DNA of 64,000 bases from Phycomyces blakesleeanus NRRL 1555(-) (taxonomy: Eukaryota; Mucoromycota; Mucoromycetes; Mucorales; Phycomycetaceae), in the NCBI RefSeq assembly GCF_001638985.1, contig NW_017265152.1, forward strand, positions 190,849-254,848, in the 5' to 3' direction. The notes below the pieces were generated by a model. The model did no database searches and was not told the DNA's origin. It was given only the letters and a program-made list of their open reading frames with translations. Numbering within the stretch: the first letter of the stretch is position 1; every line of letters starts with the position of its first letter. Both the position numbers and the translations under genes were made by a program. Positions 26,523 to 39,400 of this stretch are shown here, one piece after another.

Positions 26523-29500
26523 ATGTTGCGCGTCATCCGTCAGACTGGCGTTGCACGTACACCTGCAATTCTCAATGCTGCAGGAGGTACGAACATTATT
26601 TTTTTTTCTCGAATAGTTCCCGGGATCATCGAGCGGCATTTCGTTAACCCGTACCTGTAAAATTAACATGATGATAATTATGATTGCAATTATCCTGTAG
26701 CCCGCCTCTTCTCTGCCACTGCCAGCAAGAAGGAAGAAATCGAAGTTTTTATCGATGGAAAATCCGTAATGATTGAGCAGGGCTCTGCTTTGATTCAGGC
26801 TTGTGAAAAGGCCGGAGCAGACGTAAGTAACAATACACGCATATTTCACACACACACACAAAATATATATAATATTTTTCTATATAATAAAAATAATAAT
26901 AATTATACATCCTAGATTCCTCGCTTCTGTTATCACGGTAAAACAAATTAATCTTATTTATTATATATAAAAATAATAAGAAAAATAAGAATAATAATAA
27001 TTGAAAAAAAAGATATACGCACATGTGTTATACTAAACCCAGGCCCCCCTTAGAACGTCTTTCTGTGGCTGGTAACTGCCGCATGTGTCTTGTCGAGGTT
27101 GAACGCGCACCCAAGCCAATTGCCTCTTGCGCATACCCCGTCATGCCTGGCATGAAGGTTAAAACTAACAGTCCTCTTGTTCACAAGGCTCGCGAGGGTG
27201 TCATGGAGTTCTTGCTCTACAACCATCCTCTCGATTGCCCTGTTTGCGATCAGGGTGGTGAGTGTGATTTGCAGGATCAGAGCATGCGTTACGGTAGTGA
27301 CCGTGGACGCTTTAACGAGCCATCTGGTAAGCGTGCAGTAGAGGACAAGTCCTTTGGCCCTCTCATCAAGACCGAGATGACCCGTTGTATCCAGTGCACT
27401 CGTTGCGTCCGTTTCGCAAACGAGGTTGCTGGTGCCCCCGAACTCGGTACCAGTGGCAGAGGCAATGAAATGCAGATCGGCACTTATATTGAAAAGACCA
27501 TTGACTCTGAAATGTCCGGCAATGTTATCGACCTCTGCCCCGTCGGTGCCTTGACCTCCAAACCCTACCAAATGACCTCCAGACCCTGGGAACTGAAGAA
27601 GTATGAAACCATTGACGTGTCCGATGCCATTGTACGTGCTTAGCTTAGATGAGTAGATTAGATTTGGAAAACATTTTATAGGGAAGATTTGGCTGACAAT
27701 ACGTACAAAAAACAATAAAATAATCAAACACGCAACAAATCACACATACAACACCTACGCACGAACACGCGATCATACACACGAATACATACGAACACCA
27801 ACACCAACACACACACATCTTTATATACACGAACGAATGGATATAAATTATAGGGTTCCAACATTCGTCTTGATACTCGCGGTGTCGAAGTTATGCGTAT
27901 TCTCCCCCGTCTCAACGATGAAATCAACGAAGAGTGGATTTCCGACAAAACCCGTTTCTTCTACGATGGTCTCAAGGTACAGCGTCTCACTACACCCCTG
28001 GTGCGTGATGGCGATCGCTTTGTGCCCACTTCATGGGAGGCTGCTTTGAGCCGTGTGGGTGATGAGCTCAACAAGACAAAGGGTAACGGTGCCAAGGCAA
28101 TTGCTGGCCATTTGGCTGATGCCGAGTCCATGGTCGCCTTGAAAGATCTGTTTAACCGCGTTGGCTCCGACAACTTTGCTATCGATGCCCCCAACGGCTC
28201 CAAGCCCCTTGCTATCAATGCCGACTTTAGATCCAACTACACTCTCAACTCTACTCTTGTCGGTGCCGAAGAAGCCGATCTTGTCCTTTTGATTGGCTCC
28301 AACCCTCGCCACGAAGCTCCTATTCTTAACACACGTTTCCGCAAGTCCTACCTCCACAACGGACAGGACTTTGGTGTGATTGGTCAGGCTGCTGACTTGA
28401 GCTACGATTATGAGCACATTGGTACTGACAGCAAGGCCATCGAGTCCCTTTTGGATGGCTCCCATCCTTTTGCCAAGCGTCTTGCTGAGGCCAAGAAGCC
28501 CTTGATCTTGGTCGGTTCAGGTGTGATCGAGAACTCCAAGGATAGCGAATACCTCCTGTCCAAGGCTTCCGAATTGGCTCAGAAGCACCAGAGCACCGTA
28601 TTCCAGGATGGCTGGAACGGTTTCAATGTCTTGCAGCGTGTAAGTAAAAGCAGATACTAGATAGAGTAGTGTTAGTAGCAATTTATTTATCTATTTATCT
28701 ATATATTTACATATTTGGGAATTAAGTTAAGGAGTCTAACTTTTCTTTTCTTATTATTATTATTATTGACAATAACTGTGTATTGATGGGTACCTATAAA
28801 TAATATATATATTTAGGCTGCTGGTCGTACCGCTGCTTATGAGCTTGGTTTCCTTCCTTCCAAGGAGGCCTCTTCTGAGGAAGCCAAATTCGTCTACCTT
28901 TTGAACGCTGATGAGATTACACCTGCAGATGTGCCCAAGGATGCCTTTGTTGTATATCAAGGTCACCATGGTGATGTCGGTGCCCAGTACGCCGATGTCA
29001 TTTTGCCCGGTGCTGCCTTTACCGAGAAAAACGCAACGTAAGTGAGAATTCAAATATGTAGATATATTTATTGGGATCAAAAAAATTATAATTATAATTA
29101 GAAAAATAAAATAAACTAACTGAACTGAACTGAACTGAACTGAACCTACTTAATTAACTTGACTAACCAATTGTTTTCTCTATATAAAAATCTGCCTGTG
29201 TGTGTGTGTGTGTGTGTGTGTGCGCGTTTTCTTTCTATTCTATTTTAAAAATAGATATGTCAACACAGAAGGTCGTACTCAGATCACTCGTGCAGGTGTC
29301 AACCCCCCCGCTGCAGCACGCGAGGACTGGAAGATTATCCGTGCCTTGTCCGAGGTTGCTGGACAGACTCTCCCTTACGATGATTTGGCTTCCGTCAGAT
29401 CTCGTTTGTCTGAAATCAGTCCTGCCCTTACTCGTTACGATGTTATTGAGACCCCCTCTACTGCCCAGCTTGGTTTGTCTACTCAGATCAAGAGCAATGT

Positions 29501-29645
29501 CCAGAGCAGCGGTGAGGTTCTCTCATCAGTTATCAAGAACTTTTACCAGACTGATGCCATTTCCCGTGCTTCGAGCACCATGGCAAAGTGTACCAAGACT
29601 TGGGTTGGCAAGGAAGAGGCCGAGCTCGAGAGAGCCACTGCTTAG
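26523..29645 (+). CDS. NADH:ubiquinone oxidoreductase 75-kDa subunit (NDUFS1/NuoG)
   Basis: Largest peripheral-arm subunit of mitochondrial complex I, carrying three iron-sulphur clusters in the electron path from NADH. Exons 26523-26586, 26701-26822, 26916-26937, 27054-27631, 27854-28639, 28817-29037, 29255-29645 (about 727 aa, the usual length). The start [18 protein letters not shown] is a mitochondrial presequence. Cluster ligands are visible: IPRFCYH with [20 protein letters not shown] (2Fe-2S), [14 protein letters not shown] (His-ligated 4Fe-4S), and [11 protein letters not shown] with IDLCPVGAL (4Fe-4S). The molybdopterin-like domain follows ([55 protein letters not shown]). One exon is only 22 nt (26916-26937) and encodes part of the first cluster motif. 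Codon use is clearly more biased (C-ending) than in neighbouring genes, as expected for strong expression. Confidence 0.96.
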
Positions 29646-29804
29646 AAAGCAAAGCAATATATACAAATTTAAAATGAAAGATGAAAACATACAAATAACC
29701 ACAAAGAGAATTGTCTATTTTTTTAAACAGTGTTTTGATATAAGAATAATAATTAGTAATAACCACATAACCTTTATGAGATGAAGGGGATGAGGTGGGG
29801 GACT

Positions 29805-29825
29805 GGGGGGGGGGGGGGGGGGGGG
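29805..29825 (+). repeat. Homopolymer G21 tract
   Basis: An uninterrupted run of 21 G residues 160-180 bp downstream of the complex I gene stop, inside a G-rich stretch (29785-29845). It is striking in so AT-rich a window and could form quadruplexes. Its length may be unreliable because homopolymers are error-prone in sequencing. Confidence 0.9.
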
Positions 29826-30936
29826 AGGGAGGTGGTGAGGGATGATCATTATTCTGTATGCTATATATATGTGTGTGTATATGTACGTACTTAAAGAGAG
29901 ATATAGAGGAAAGAAAGAAAGAAAGAAAGAAAATAATGTTGCATACTATGTGTCTATGGCGATCTTTATGAATAGACTTATACCTAAGGAGAAACTGGTT
30001 TGTTATTTCAGTGAAGGGATCAAGTCAGGCAAGACAGTAAAAGAAAGAAAGAAAGGGATGTGCCGTAAGTGATTGGTCACTATTATCGCACATATACTAA
30101 CGTCTTTGTTGGACCTGCATAAAAATAAATATACATAGTACGTATATGTAAATGTATAGGAATATCCAAAGGGAGGGTAAGAAGAAGGGATAAGTTGGGA
30201 CATATGTACCACAGACTATTTCTCTTTTTCGTTTAGTTATTCATTTAAAGAAATCCAGATTATCCCGACCTCAAAGTAAAGCATTTGATAGCCTATGTTT
30301 GTTCAATAAAAGCCACATTTGAAAAATGATACAAAAAATAAATAAATAGATTGTGCTTGTCTTGATGAAGAAGAAGCAAGGATAATTTTGCGGAAAGGTT
30401 ATATAATTAATAAAAAACATGTAACTTGTAAATGATTTGCAAAAAGGTAGTGTCATGTCTACACTCAATAATTAGCGCATAAATCTCATGCTCTATCTCG
30501 CTGGTTAATTTCTTCTTAATTCTGCTCTTGACATATAAGATGTATTACCCCAAGGCCATACATAATTCTGAAATATTCTTGTCCACAGTCAAGTGTAAAA
30601 AACTTGGCAAGCAGGTATACAAGTTCATCGATTCGAAGAAAGCAACCCCTTCCAAAGATAGAATGTCCTCAATTGGTTGTGAAATGGCTCAATCAAGTTA
30701 TATCTATCAAGTTTTGTAGACCATTACTGTCCATAATTTGTGTCATTAACAACTTTATAGTTTTTATTATTATGCACCCATACGAGAGAAAAAAAAACGT
30801 TTTCAAAAAAAAATTATAGTTTTAATACCACAAAAGATATACACATCATATTATTTAACAGATATTTATTGAGCTGCTTGTAGCAAAGGTCTAGAATCTT
30901 ATACTTTATAAAAAGAAAGAAAGAAAGTATTGGTGT

Positions 30937-31520
30937 TTAATATCTGGTATTTCCACCACAATCAGAAATTACAGCCTTAATTTTGTTAGATAATGGCAAA
31001 AAATATTAGTCCTAAATTTTTGACCCATTTGCTATTATTCCCTGGAAATATATACCTCGAGATTCGCAGTGTTATTTAGGTAAGTTTTTCTCTTTCTTGC
31101 AATACTTTTGATGGCTTTCTATAAATGTTCGGTTGGGGGTTCAAATCAAGGTTTTAGGATGCAGTAGTCAAATCGATTGATTTGCCAACGGATTCTTCCA
31201 CCGTGCTGTATATGAGCCCGCATTAGAACACCATCTGTTTTGCTACACTTACAAATCGGCAATACCCTCAATTAAATTTGCTTTAAATGGGACTATTCCT
31301 GCAGCAAAGGACAATAATTAAAGATTTGCTTGTTTGGGAGACACGCTATTCTCGTCAATAGATGTCAAAACTCTCATAACGGCCATTTAGTCATCATGTC
31401 TAAAAATCGAAACATTTAGCAGGAATTCTGTTGAGCCAACTTTGCTATTGCCTATCCAACAAGAAATCGAGATTTTTTTTGTCAAAGACATATACTTTGG
31501 TTTGGCTATGCTGGCTTTTG
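30937..31520 (-). pseudogene. Decayed Tc1/mariner transposase relic
   Basis: On the minus strand, broken in all frames, short blocks in the right order resemble a Tc1-type transposase C-terminus: QQDG... near 31230, a D-x-N-P-x-E-H-L-W-K-like block (TPNRTFIES in one frame, PPTEHL in another) near 31115-31150, and finally LSNKIKAVISDCGGNTRY followed by a stop at 30937-30939. The last block matches the usual IxAVIxxxGGxTxY ending. Frameshifts and stops are numerous. I could not place terminal repeats. Confidence 0.5.
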
Positions 31521-34143
31521 ATCAACAATTTCTGAATATTAGTTTCTAAAGAAATAAGGTTTGCTAATTTGACCTGCATGATCCCAATATTGTTAAAAAC
31601 AAGCAGTAATATCAGAGTTATCCACCACCCACTGTATCTACTGTCTAAGATATGACTGTGGTAGGTATCGATGATAATATGGGTTTATCCTATATTAGTA
31701 ACGTGGGCCTTGTAGTAATTACTGGCATCGGTGTATAGGGTAAGCGAATAGATTTGAGAAAAAAAAAAGAGAATCAAAATTGTTTATATAGATATTTGAT
31801 TCCCCAATTTAAAAATCTTCGTTGATCAATGGCTTGTTGCTACTGAAGTGGTGTAAAGTGTGTACGCGTGCCTGAGTTGTATACGTGTTACATTCCTAGA
31901 ATATGAGCACATCAGGTTCACTAGCAATTATAGAGTCTGTTCTGGATTGTACAGTTTGCATTTTACTCAATCGCGGTGCGTATACCACACAGCATTGTAT
32001 AGTCATTTCACAAATGTTGAAATTTGAGAATTATTTCTCAAGAGCGTATTAACGACAACAGAGAAATCAGAATCTGCCTCAGGGAGCGGTCAGTGTGTTT
32101 GCTTTTTTTCGAGCAAAAGTCTTTACAGAGAGATAACTCAGAATTGCCGATGCATTAATGAGCATTGGGTCTTAAAACACATGGGCACTTGTTGCTTGAT
32201 CTCGATGCGGAGATTTCTCGTCTTTGATGAACAACACGCCTATTTTGTTTGTTTTGATAGTCGTGTCTGTGGATTACTTTTCTGAATCATCGGGCAGTTT
32301 TAGAATGATTGTTTGAGTTGTTTAAATTGATTTTGGAATTTAATTTTCGGTAGCTTGGTGTGGCAGGGAATGAGGGAAGTAATGAGCAGCTACTTTCTTT
32401 TCTTTACATTACAAAGTGTGATTACTATTATTATTATTTTTGGAGGACTGGCTTGTATTATTCTACAGAACAAACAAAAAAAAGGGTATTGTTGTGTTGA
32501 GTTGTGTTGTATAATGGAGCTGGTCAGATAGATTTATATGTATTCTTGTGATTTTTTAAGACAATTCGACAATTCGATAAGAAATTTGGATAGAGTACCG
32601 TTTGACTGGAGCAGCTGAGGATGAACTTTATATTTTATTTCAAAAATGAAATAAAGTATTTAAATTATTTAAATATACTCTCAGATTCAGCAGTAATCAA
32701 ACGGGTTCATTCATAGTGATGGACCAAAAGAAAAGGCTGCAAAGTATATAGATGCGAGCTATCATAAGTCTAATGTATGGTAGCACAAGGCGATAATTAT
32801 GCCTTATAACTTGGCCCAAGTATTCGGCGTGTTTGATTGTAGTATTTTTGGCCAAAACCAAATCAAAGTATATGTATTTAGAGCATATAGTTGACAGAAC
32901 AGGACATGTTTGTAGCATAAAAAATTATCTTTGTATGATGTGAGTGTCAATATTTTTCAGGAGGTGAATCCAGTATCCTAGTATATGTCGAAAATAAAAA
33001 TAACAATCAAAGAGAAAGAGAAAGGGGAAGCAAGCCTGTCTCTTTCAATTCCCTTAACCTTTCTTCCTTCTCTCTTAATCTTATGTACTATGCGCAGTTT
33101 ATACGAAAGAGCAGCCCACACCATATACAAATAAAGAGAGAGACAATACCAGCAGTAGAATACAAGAGTATATAAAATTATAAATATTATTATTAAAATA
33201 AAGGGGCAATAGAATATATATATATATATATATATATGGTATATATAAAATTCAGTATAAGAAACACCTTAGTGTTTTGGTACACCAAGAAATGTTATCC
33301 TAACCATATTTCTCTTAACCGGCCCCTTCCTTCCAGTACACACACCCCTTTATCCTTCTTTCGTATCGATACAAGCCTTATACCTCCTTACGAATTAAAA
33401 AAGCATATATCTACCGTTCTATTTTGTATCCAAAGACATATAATGATACATATACGTACTACAAAGAAATCTAAATACATTTGGACAAATAGTAATAGTA
33501 ATAGTAATAATAATAATAATATTGAGGTAAACAAGTCTCTCGATTAATTTTAATACTATACATACATACATATATATATATATACTCTAAATTAATCTTG
33601 AGTCTATCTACCATAATAGCAGTAATAAGCTAAGAATCCTACAAATATATATATATATATATAGAGAGATCAAAAGTATTTATATAATTTAAGAATTATA
33701 TATATATTATATTCTATACGTATATAACAAGGTTTTTTTTTATAACAAAAAAATAAAAGTAAAAATAAAAATTATTAAAGCTCCCTCGCTTAACAAAAAA
33801 AAAAACTTAATATCGCTTTATATTTAAACAAGAGGTTTTAACACCCTTTCTTTTGTGTGCTTTCTCTACAGCTGGATTTATAGCTCTACCGCAAAGAAAT
33901 TCAATTATTTTGGTTTCATTAATCACCAAAATCCATTATTTTTTTTTTCAAGATATATATATATATATATATTATATATATAAATTTATACACAATTTAA
34001 GCTACACCAACAAAACCAAAAAAAAAGCCCAAAGCCCAAAGACCAAAGACCACCAAAGCTTAGCTACCTTTATATACCCGCGTACATACACACCAACAAA
34101 ACATAAAAGTTTACACAATTTTTACGACCTTTACTGCATCATA

Positions 34144-35241
34144 ATGTATCAAGACAGCTTCGAGCCCAAATACAACTATCATCTAAAGCCAGAGTATCCA
34201 GTATCAACTTCATGCCAACCTTTTGTGAACAGCACACCGACCCTGAATCTCGAAAACGGATACTTTACGAGCTTTTATTCCCACAGTCCAGTATTCGAAT
34301 TCAAACAAGATCTAACCACACAAGAACCAGTAGCCAACCAATGCCAGGGTATTCAAAGCATCTCAGAGCAGAATGTATCATTATACTGTCAATGTGCCCA
34401 GTGCGATCACAGCATGTGCTTTTCACTAGATTCAACGAGTTCTTCCGAAGACCAGAATGACATCCCAATATCGCCAACTTTGGATTGTATTCCTGGAGTG
34501 ATATCTCAGTCGTCGCGCTCAAACAGCCATCAGAGTTCACCAACACAAGATTCTCCCGAGACTTACTCAGCACAGTCTACACCTCATTCTGGCTACTCTA
34601 GCCATTCTAGCCAGTATGAATATTGCATTCAAGCCACCGATCGACAATATTTATCCAATATGCTGCCTTTCCAAGGTGGGAACTCCCCCTTTGACGACCA
34701 CAAAATGAGACACAGATCTACCGACGAATCAGCCAACTATAATCTCTTGCTTCAGATGCAACCACAGGGTACTGAGCACTCCTGGTTATATTGCCCCACC
34801 CCAATACTACACGATATATGCCAAAAAAATCATCACCACCACCACCATCACCACATCAATAGCAGCGATAACGATGACATGATTAGTATTAGTTTTAATA
34901 ATGGCTTATACGAATATCGACAGACATATGTACCTCCCATGTCTTCATCACTCTTTACACCCGGACTTCATGCCCCTCTTCATCAAACTCACATGGAGAA
35001 TAACGCCCGTCCATATCAATGTCACGACTGTCATCGCGCCTTTGCTCGCAAACACGATCTCCAACGCCACAGCCGTGTCCACACAGGACTAAAGCCATAT
35101 TCATGCGCAGGTTGCAAAAAGGCCTTTGCTCGCACGGACGCGCTAAAACGTCATTTGCGAATGGAAGACGTGTGCAGAATGAGCCCTGAAGTAAAAGCTT
35201 TGATGGATTCTGGAAAAAGGCGATACAAAAACCTCATTTAG
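34144..35241 (+). CDS. C2H2 zinc-finger transcription factor
   Basis: Single-exon gene, about 365 aa, starting at ATG 34144; the frame is open further upstream but without an ATG. The first ~290 residues are low-complexity and Ser/Gln/Pro-rich, with a Cys cluster (CQCAQCDHSMC) and a run of nine His near residue 235. Two tandem fingers lie near residues 300-350: YQCHDCHRAFARKHDLQRHSRVH, joined by a TGLKPY linker to YSCAGCKKAFARTDALKRH. In the second finger the spacing to the next His is missing and the likely last ligand is a Cys (H-L-R-M-E-D-V-C), a C2HC variant. The pair resembles fungal Azf1/Crz1-type factors, but I cannot assign an orthologue. It is probably a nuclear DNA-binding regulator. 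Confidence 0.8.
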   Translation: MYQDSFEPKYNYHLKPEYPVSTSCQPFVNSTPTLNLENGYFTSFYSHSPVFEFKQDLTTQEPVANQCQGIQSISEQNVSLYCQCAQCDHSMCFSLDSTSSSEDQNDIPISPTLDCIPGVISQSSRSNSHQSSPTQDSPETYSAQSTPHSGYSSHSSQYEYCIQATDRQYLSNMLPFQGGNSPFDDHKMRHRSTDESANYNLLLQMQPQGTEHSWLYCPTPILHDICQKNHHHHHHHHINSSDNDDMISISFNNGLYEYRQTYVPPMSSSLFTPGLHAPLHQTHMENNARPYQCHDCHRAFARKHDLQRHSRVHTGLKPYSCAGCKKAFARTDALKRHLRMEDVCRMSPEVKALMDSGKRRYKNLI

Positions 35242-36270
35242 GTTTCTTTATTATCTTCTTCTTCTTCTTCATTCACCTTATTTTTTTTCTATCTTTTCTT
35301 GCATTCAATTTATTCACATCAAAACTAACCATTCCACTACTTCCCCATACCTTATACATTTCTTCTATATGTATTCATTTCTTTAGATTTGGGTCCAAAG
35401 ACTCTAATCTCGCTCTCTCTCTTTTTAGCTTTATATGCGATCTTTCATTTCATTTTTATCTATATATTCCATATTATCATTTATCATTTATTATTTATCA
35501 TTTATCATTTATCATTTATCATTTATCATTATTTATTATTTATTATTTATATCATGCTTATTTCGTCCATATTGCATACCCATTTTTCTTCATTCATTCT
35601 ATCCTTCTTAACTTATATTATGCTTTACTACCTTATGCCTTTTATCTTTATCTTTATATATATATATATCTTTCTTTCTTTCTTTAGCCGTCTAACTGTA
35701 TCTTCATCTTTTATCCCTCCCCTTCTTTCACCCTTCTTTCCACCCCCCAATCATCCCTCCTTCTTTATTTATTGTTATTTTTTTTATTACATAGAATTAA
35801 CGATACCACATATCGTTTCTTTATTAAATATATAAATAAAATACATAAAAAATGTCAACACAAAAAATAAAAGAAAATAAAATAAAATCACAAAAAAAAA
35901 AAAAAATTACAAACAACAAAGTTCCTCTCCAACTCCTTCACCCCCTCTATCTCCCTCTTTTACCCTCCCCCTCTTTAGCTTATTAAGGAGTACCAAAAAA
36001 AATTATTAAATGTACCACGCTTCTTGCTTTCTTATTTCTTGCGATCATCCCGTTTTTTTTTCTTCCTATTTATGGTTTATATATATATTTATTTTTTTTT
36101 CTTTAAAAAATAAAATCAAATATAAGCTTTTTTTTTCTTTAAAAAATCACACATATATGTTTGTGCAGTAAAATATGCAAATCTGTATTGATCTATGCAT
36201 GTGTGCAATAAATAAAACGCAAATTACCCAAAGCTAATTACTCTATTTTTCTCTTTTTACTTTCTTATGT
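35242..36270. other. AT-rich intergenic region with ATCATTT repeats
   Basis: Starts with TTC-rich sequence, then a short tandem array of ATCATTT/ATTTATC units (about 35475-35550), C/T-rich stretches and poly-A/T tracts. It presumably holds the 3' ends of the two converging genes. No gene is seen. Confidence 0.45.
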
Positions 36271-36376
36271 TCATTGTGCTCGAAATTTGATACAACCATA
36301 TGGTTCTGACTGGACAACATCCAACTTATTAATTGAAGCCAATACTTTCAAAAGAATATATATAAATAAATAAATA

Positions 36377-36407
<31 letters not shown>

Positions 36408-39400
36408 GAAGAGTGGCTGGGTTTAACTCACCAAGCAATTGGTAAAATACATGTGCTACTTGGGATCTGGGACAATTTTGACCATCGTATAGCAGTTGCT
36501 CAAATTCAATATATGTTTTACCTGCCAATGCACAGGCATTTCTAGACGAGCTGTGTTAAAAGCATATATGCACAGACTCAGAATTACACCATCACCTCAC
36601 CCCCTTTCCATTTATTCTTCTTCTTCTACTTCTTTTCCTTTTCCATTTCTTTCTCTCTTCTTGTCTGTCTGTCTGTCTATCTAACAACCTAACAACCTAA
36701 CAGTCTAACAGTCTAACACCATAGCAACCCAATTACCTGTATACCTACTTACCTAGACAGGTGCTCTTCAATTATGGCTGAAGCACCCCCTAAAGTGTTA
36801 GGAAATGAATCACCTTTTGTGACATATAAATATTTATATAAATATATAATTCAGGTAACACACAATATTAGTCCGAGTATTCCAAGTACACTACTACTTC
36901 ATCTTCTTCATCTACTTGTCATCGTCTTTGTTGCTATTCTATATCAACTCATCAAAACTACGCACCATACTCAACGCCTTCATATTGTAAATCCAAAGGA
37001 GAAGGTGAATATTGAATATCGATGGACGATGGGTGGCCGAATGAGGGTGAATTTGATCGCCTGTATCTTTGATTGCTAAAAAAGAAAAAAAAAAGATTTA
37101 CCAGCCAAGCAAAAGCCGAGAATAGAATGGACCCGTGTATGATCGGTGTAAAAGAAAGAAAAAGTAACAGCATCTGCAACAGACAAACAAAACAAACAAA
37201 CAAACAAATGCAAATGCAAATGCAAACGCAAACGAAAACGCAAATGCATACAAAAACATGTACATACACAGCCTTAATACCCACCTTTCCTCAAGCGCAA
37301 GTGTTTCTTCCGAGTCCGTCCCGTCTTTTTTTTTGAATGTTTAAAATGGCATATTAATTTCCAAATATGTTTTTTTTTCCTTTTATCTTTTTTTGGAAGG
37401 TCCTTCTTTTTCTTTCTTTCTTTATATAACTATATGGCTTAACCCCCCTTTTTTTACCCCTTTATTGTACAACATGTTATAAGCTTATATAATCACCTTG
37501 GAATTCAAGTATTCCCATATGTTCATTAGCACTATAGAGAGTCCCTGCACTGTAGTCTTCATTAAGACTCTCGCTACTCCTGTATCTTCTGGCGTATTCT
37601 GGGCTGACCAAAGTATTCTGTAATCAAAGTATACATATCATTCATTCATTCATTATTTTTTTAAAAAAAAATTCAAGGTAGCACCAAATGAGAGTTTTAC
37701 TGTTTTTGTGCATGTATTTATACATATATACTGCTCTTACGTTGTGTAGCCGAGGACCTATATATGAGCAATTTATAAACACGCAAATATTGTTTGAAAA
37801 CCATAACACATGCTACTCACGCATGCTTTTAAAGAAGCTCGTACGATTCTCGTGGTTTAGTAAACTGTGGAGAGGAGTAGAAACTGTGCATACAATTATA
37901 CGGATCAAATAGAAGGGGTCAAAATAAGCAATTATTGCCAACCTAATCATCTCAATAAAGATCCATACTTTCTACATATGTATCAGACAACAAACGCGTT
38001 TTATCGTATTTTTTGAGCTAAAAAAAAAAGGAGGGGTCAATTGATCGATTGAATTGTTCAATTATTAAGGTATAAAGTAAGCAGAGAATATATAAATAAA
38101 CATATGTGTGCGCCTATTTCAAAAATCAAATCAAATCAAAATCTTACATGTGTTTGCCTTTGATCTCCAAAACCAAGTGTTTTGAGTCGAGATTTTTCAT
38201 AAAAGTCTAGGGGTAGTAATATTGTGGATGAGCGAACCGATGTTCTTTGTCGTAACCGAGGGACTGGTAAATTGTGTAGGAGTTGAGGTACAAGTGCAGG
38301 ATTGTTCTCAGTATCTGTTGTACTCTGGTCCCAGCCTTCGCTAGCTTGTCTGGGATTATACTCAATTTCTGGAATATCAAAGGGAGCAACTTGTTCTGAG
38401 AAAGTGCTTCCTGTCGATGTAGAACGCCGCCTTGATATTGGACTCTAATAAGCACAGAAACAGTAAGAATATATATATATATATATATATAAAGGCGCAA
38501 GCACATAAAATCGGATAAGATTTAAAATGAATTTTTCTTTCTTTCTATATACACAACATGTGTGTCTATATCTGTGTACATAAGTGTGTACACTAATAAA
38601 CGTAAGGAGCTGTTTTACTTTATTATTAAGCTTATAAACCCAAATAGTAATAATTATAATTATAATACAAAGTCTAGCCTTGATTAACTTACACGGATAT
38701 CCGTCAAGATATCGGCTGCTTCCCTGGAAAATCTTCCTATCTCTAAAGGCAATACAGTAGCTTGATGCTCAGATATACTGTTTATGGAACTATTAAAATA
38801 ATGTGTATAGCACACATACATCAAAATCATTACAAGATATATATATATATATATTATTTACCTTGTGGGTGGCTCTGGCTGGTCAAGATAATAATGGTCC
38901 CCTTCATAAAGATAATCTTGCGGGATAGACGGCTCTTGATCCAATATATCAATTTCCATTGCATCTGTTCTCAAGGGATCGCTTTCCAAGGAGACAGACA
39001 GTCTAGAAGGTTCTTGTGCCGCACTTGTATTCATCTGTGACACTGTTTGATCTTCATATTCGGGCCTGCTAACCTCCTGATCTGCACAAATATACTCTTC
39101 ATCTTGCTGGGGGAAAGGCTCATATCTAAGAAGCTTATAAAAGAAAAAAGCAATCATCCATATTAGAAATTAGCGTTCAATGCTTTCTTCCCAGAAATGG
39201 TGAATTGTGCAAAATCTAAAGGATTGTTTTTGTTTTACCAAACTGAAAACTGAATTTTTGTAGTCTATTCCCAATTGACCAAACTCTCTCTCACTAAACG
39301 TGATACTAGATTGTCTATTGGCAGATAAAATCATCATCATAAACAGAAGCAAATCAAAACAAATAAATTTGACGTCAAATTTCGCAGAATTTTCATGTCA

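Larger units (their letters stand above)
29646..34143. other. Long intergenic region with a Tc1 relic and G21 tract
   Basis: About 4.5 kb without a supported gene. It holds a 21-base G run (29805-29825), a purine-rich stretch, the decayed Tc1-like relic at about 30937-31520, and AT-rich DNA with (TA)n runs (33215-33240, 33640-33661, 33955-33972). The last ~300 bp before 34144 probably include the promoter and leader of the zinc-finger gene. The open frame at 30528-30719 has no recognised family. Confidence 0.45.

Noticed and set aside
27050..27727. 225-codon minus-strand ORF opposite the complex I gene
   Set aside because: Shadow of the highly codon-biased exon at 27054-27631 on the other strand.
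31130..31160. Possible tRNA B box (GGGGGTTCAAATC)
   Set aside because: No matching A box or acceptor stem could be folded around it, and it lies inside the Tc1-like relic.
33236..33547. 103-codon plus-strand ORF
   Set aside because: Composition follows the AT-rich surroundings, ends in an AAT/AGT microsatellite, and shows no family resemblance.
35389..35835. 148-codon plus-strand ORF, very hydrophobic
   Set aside because: Translation of ATCATTT and TTC repeats; the apparent membrane-like sequence is an artefact of AT-rich simple repeats.
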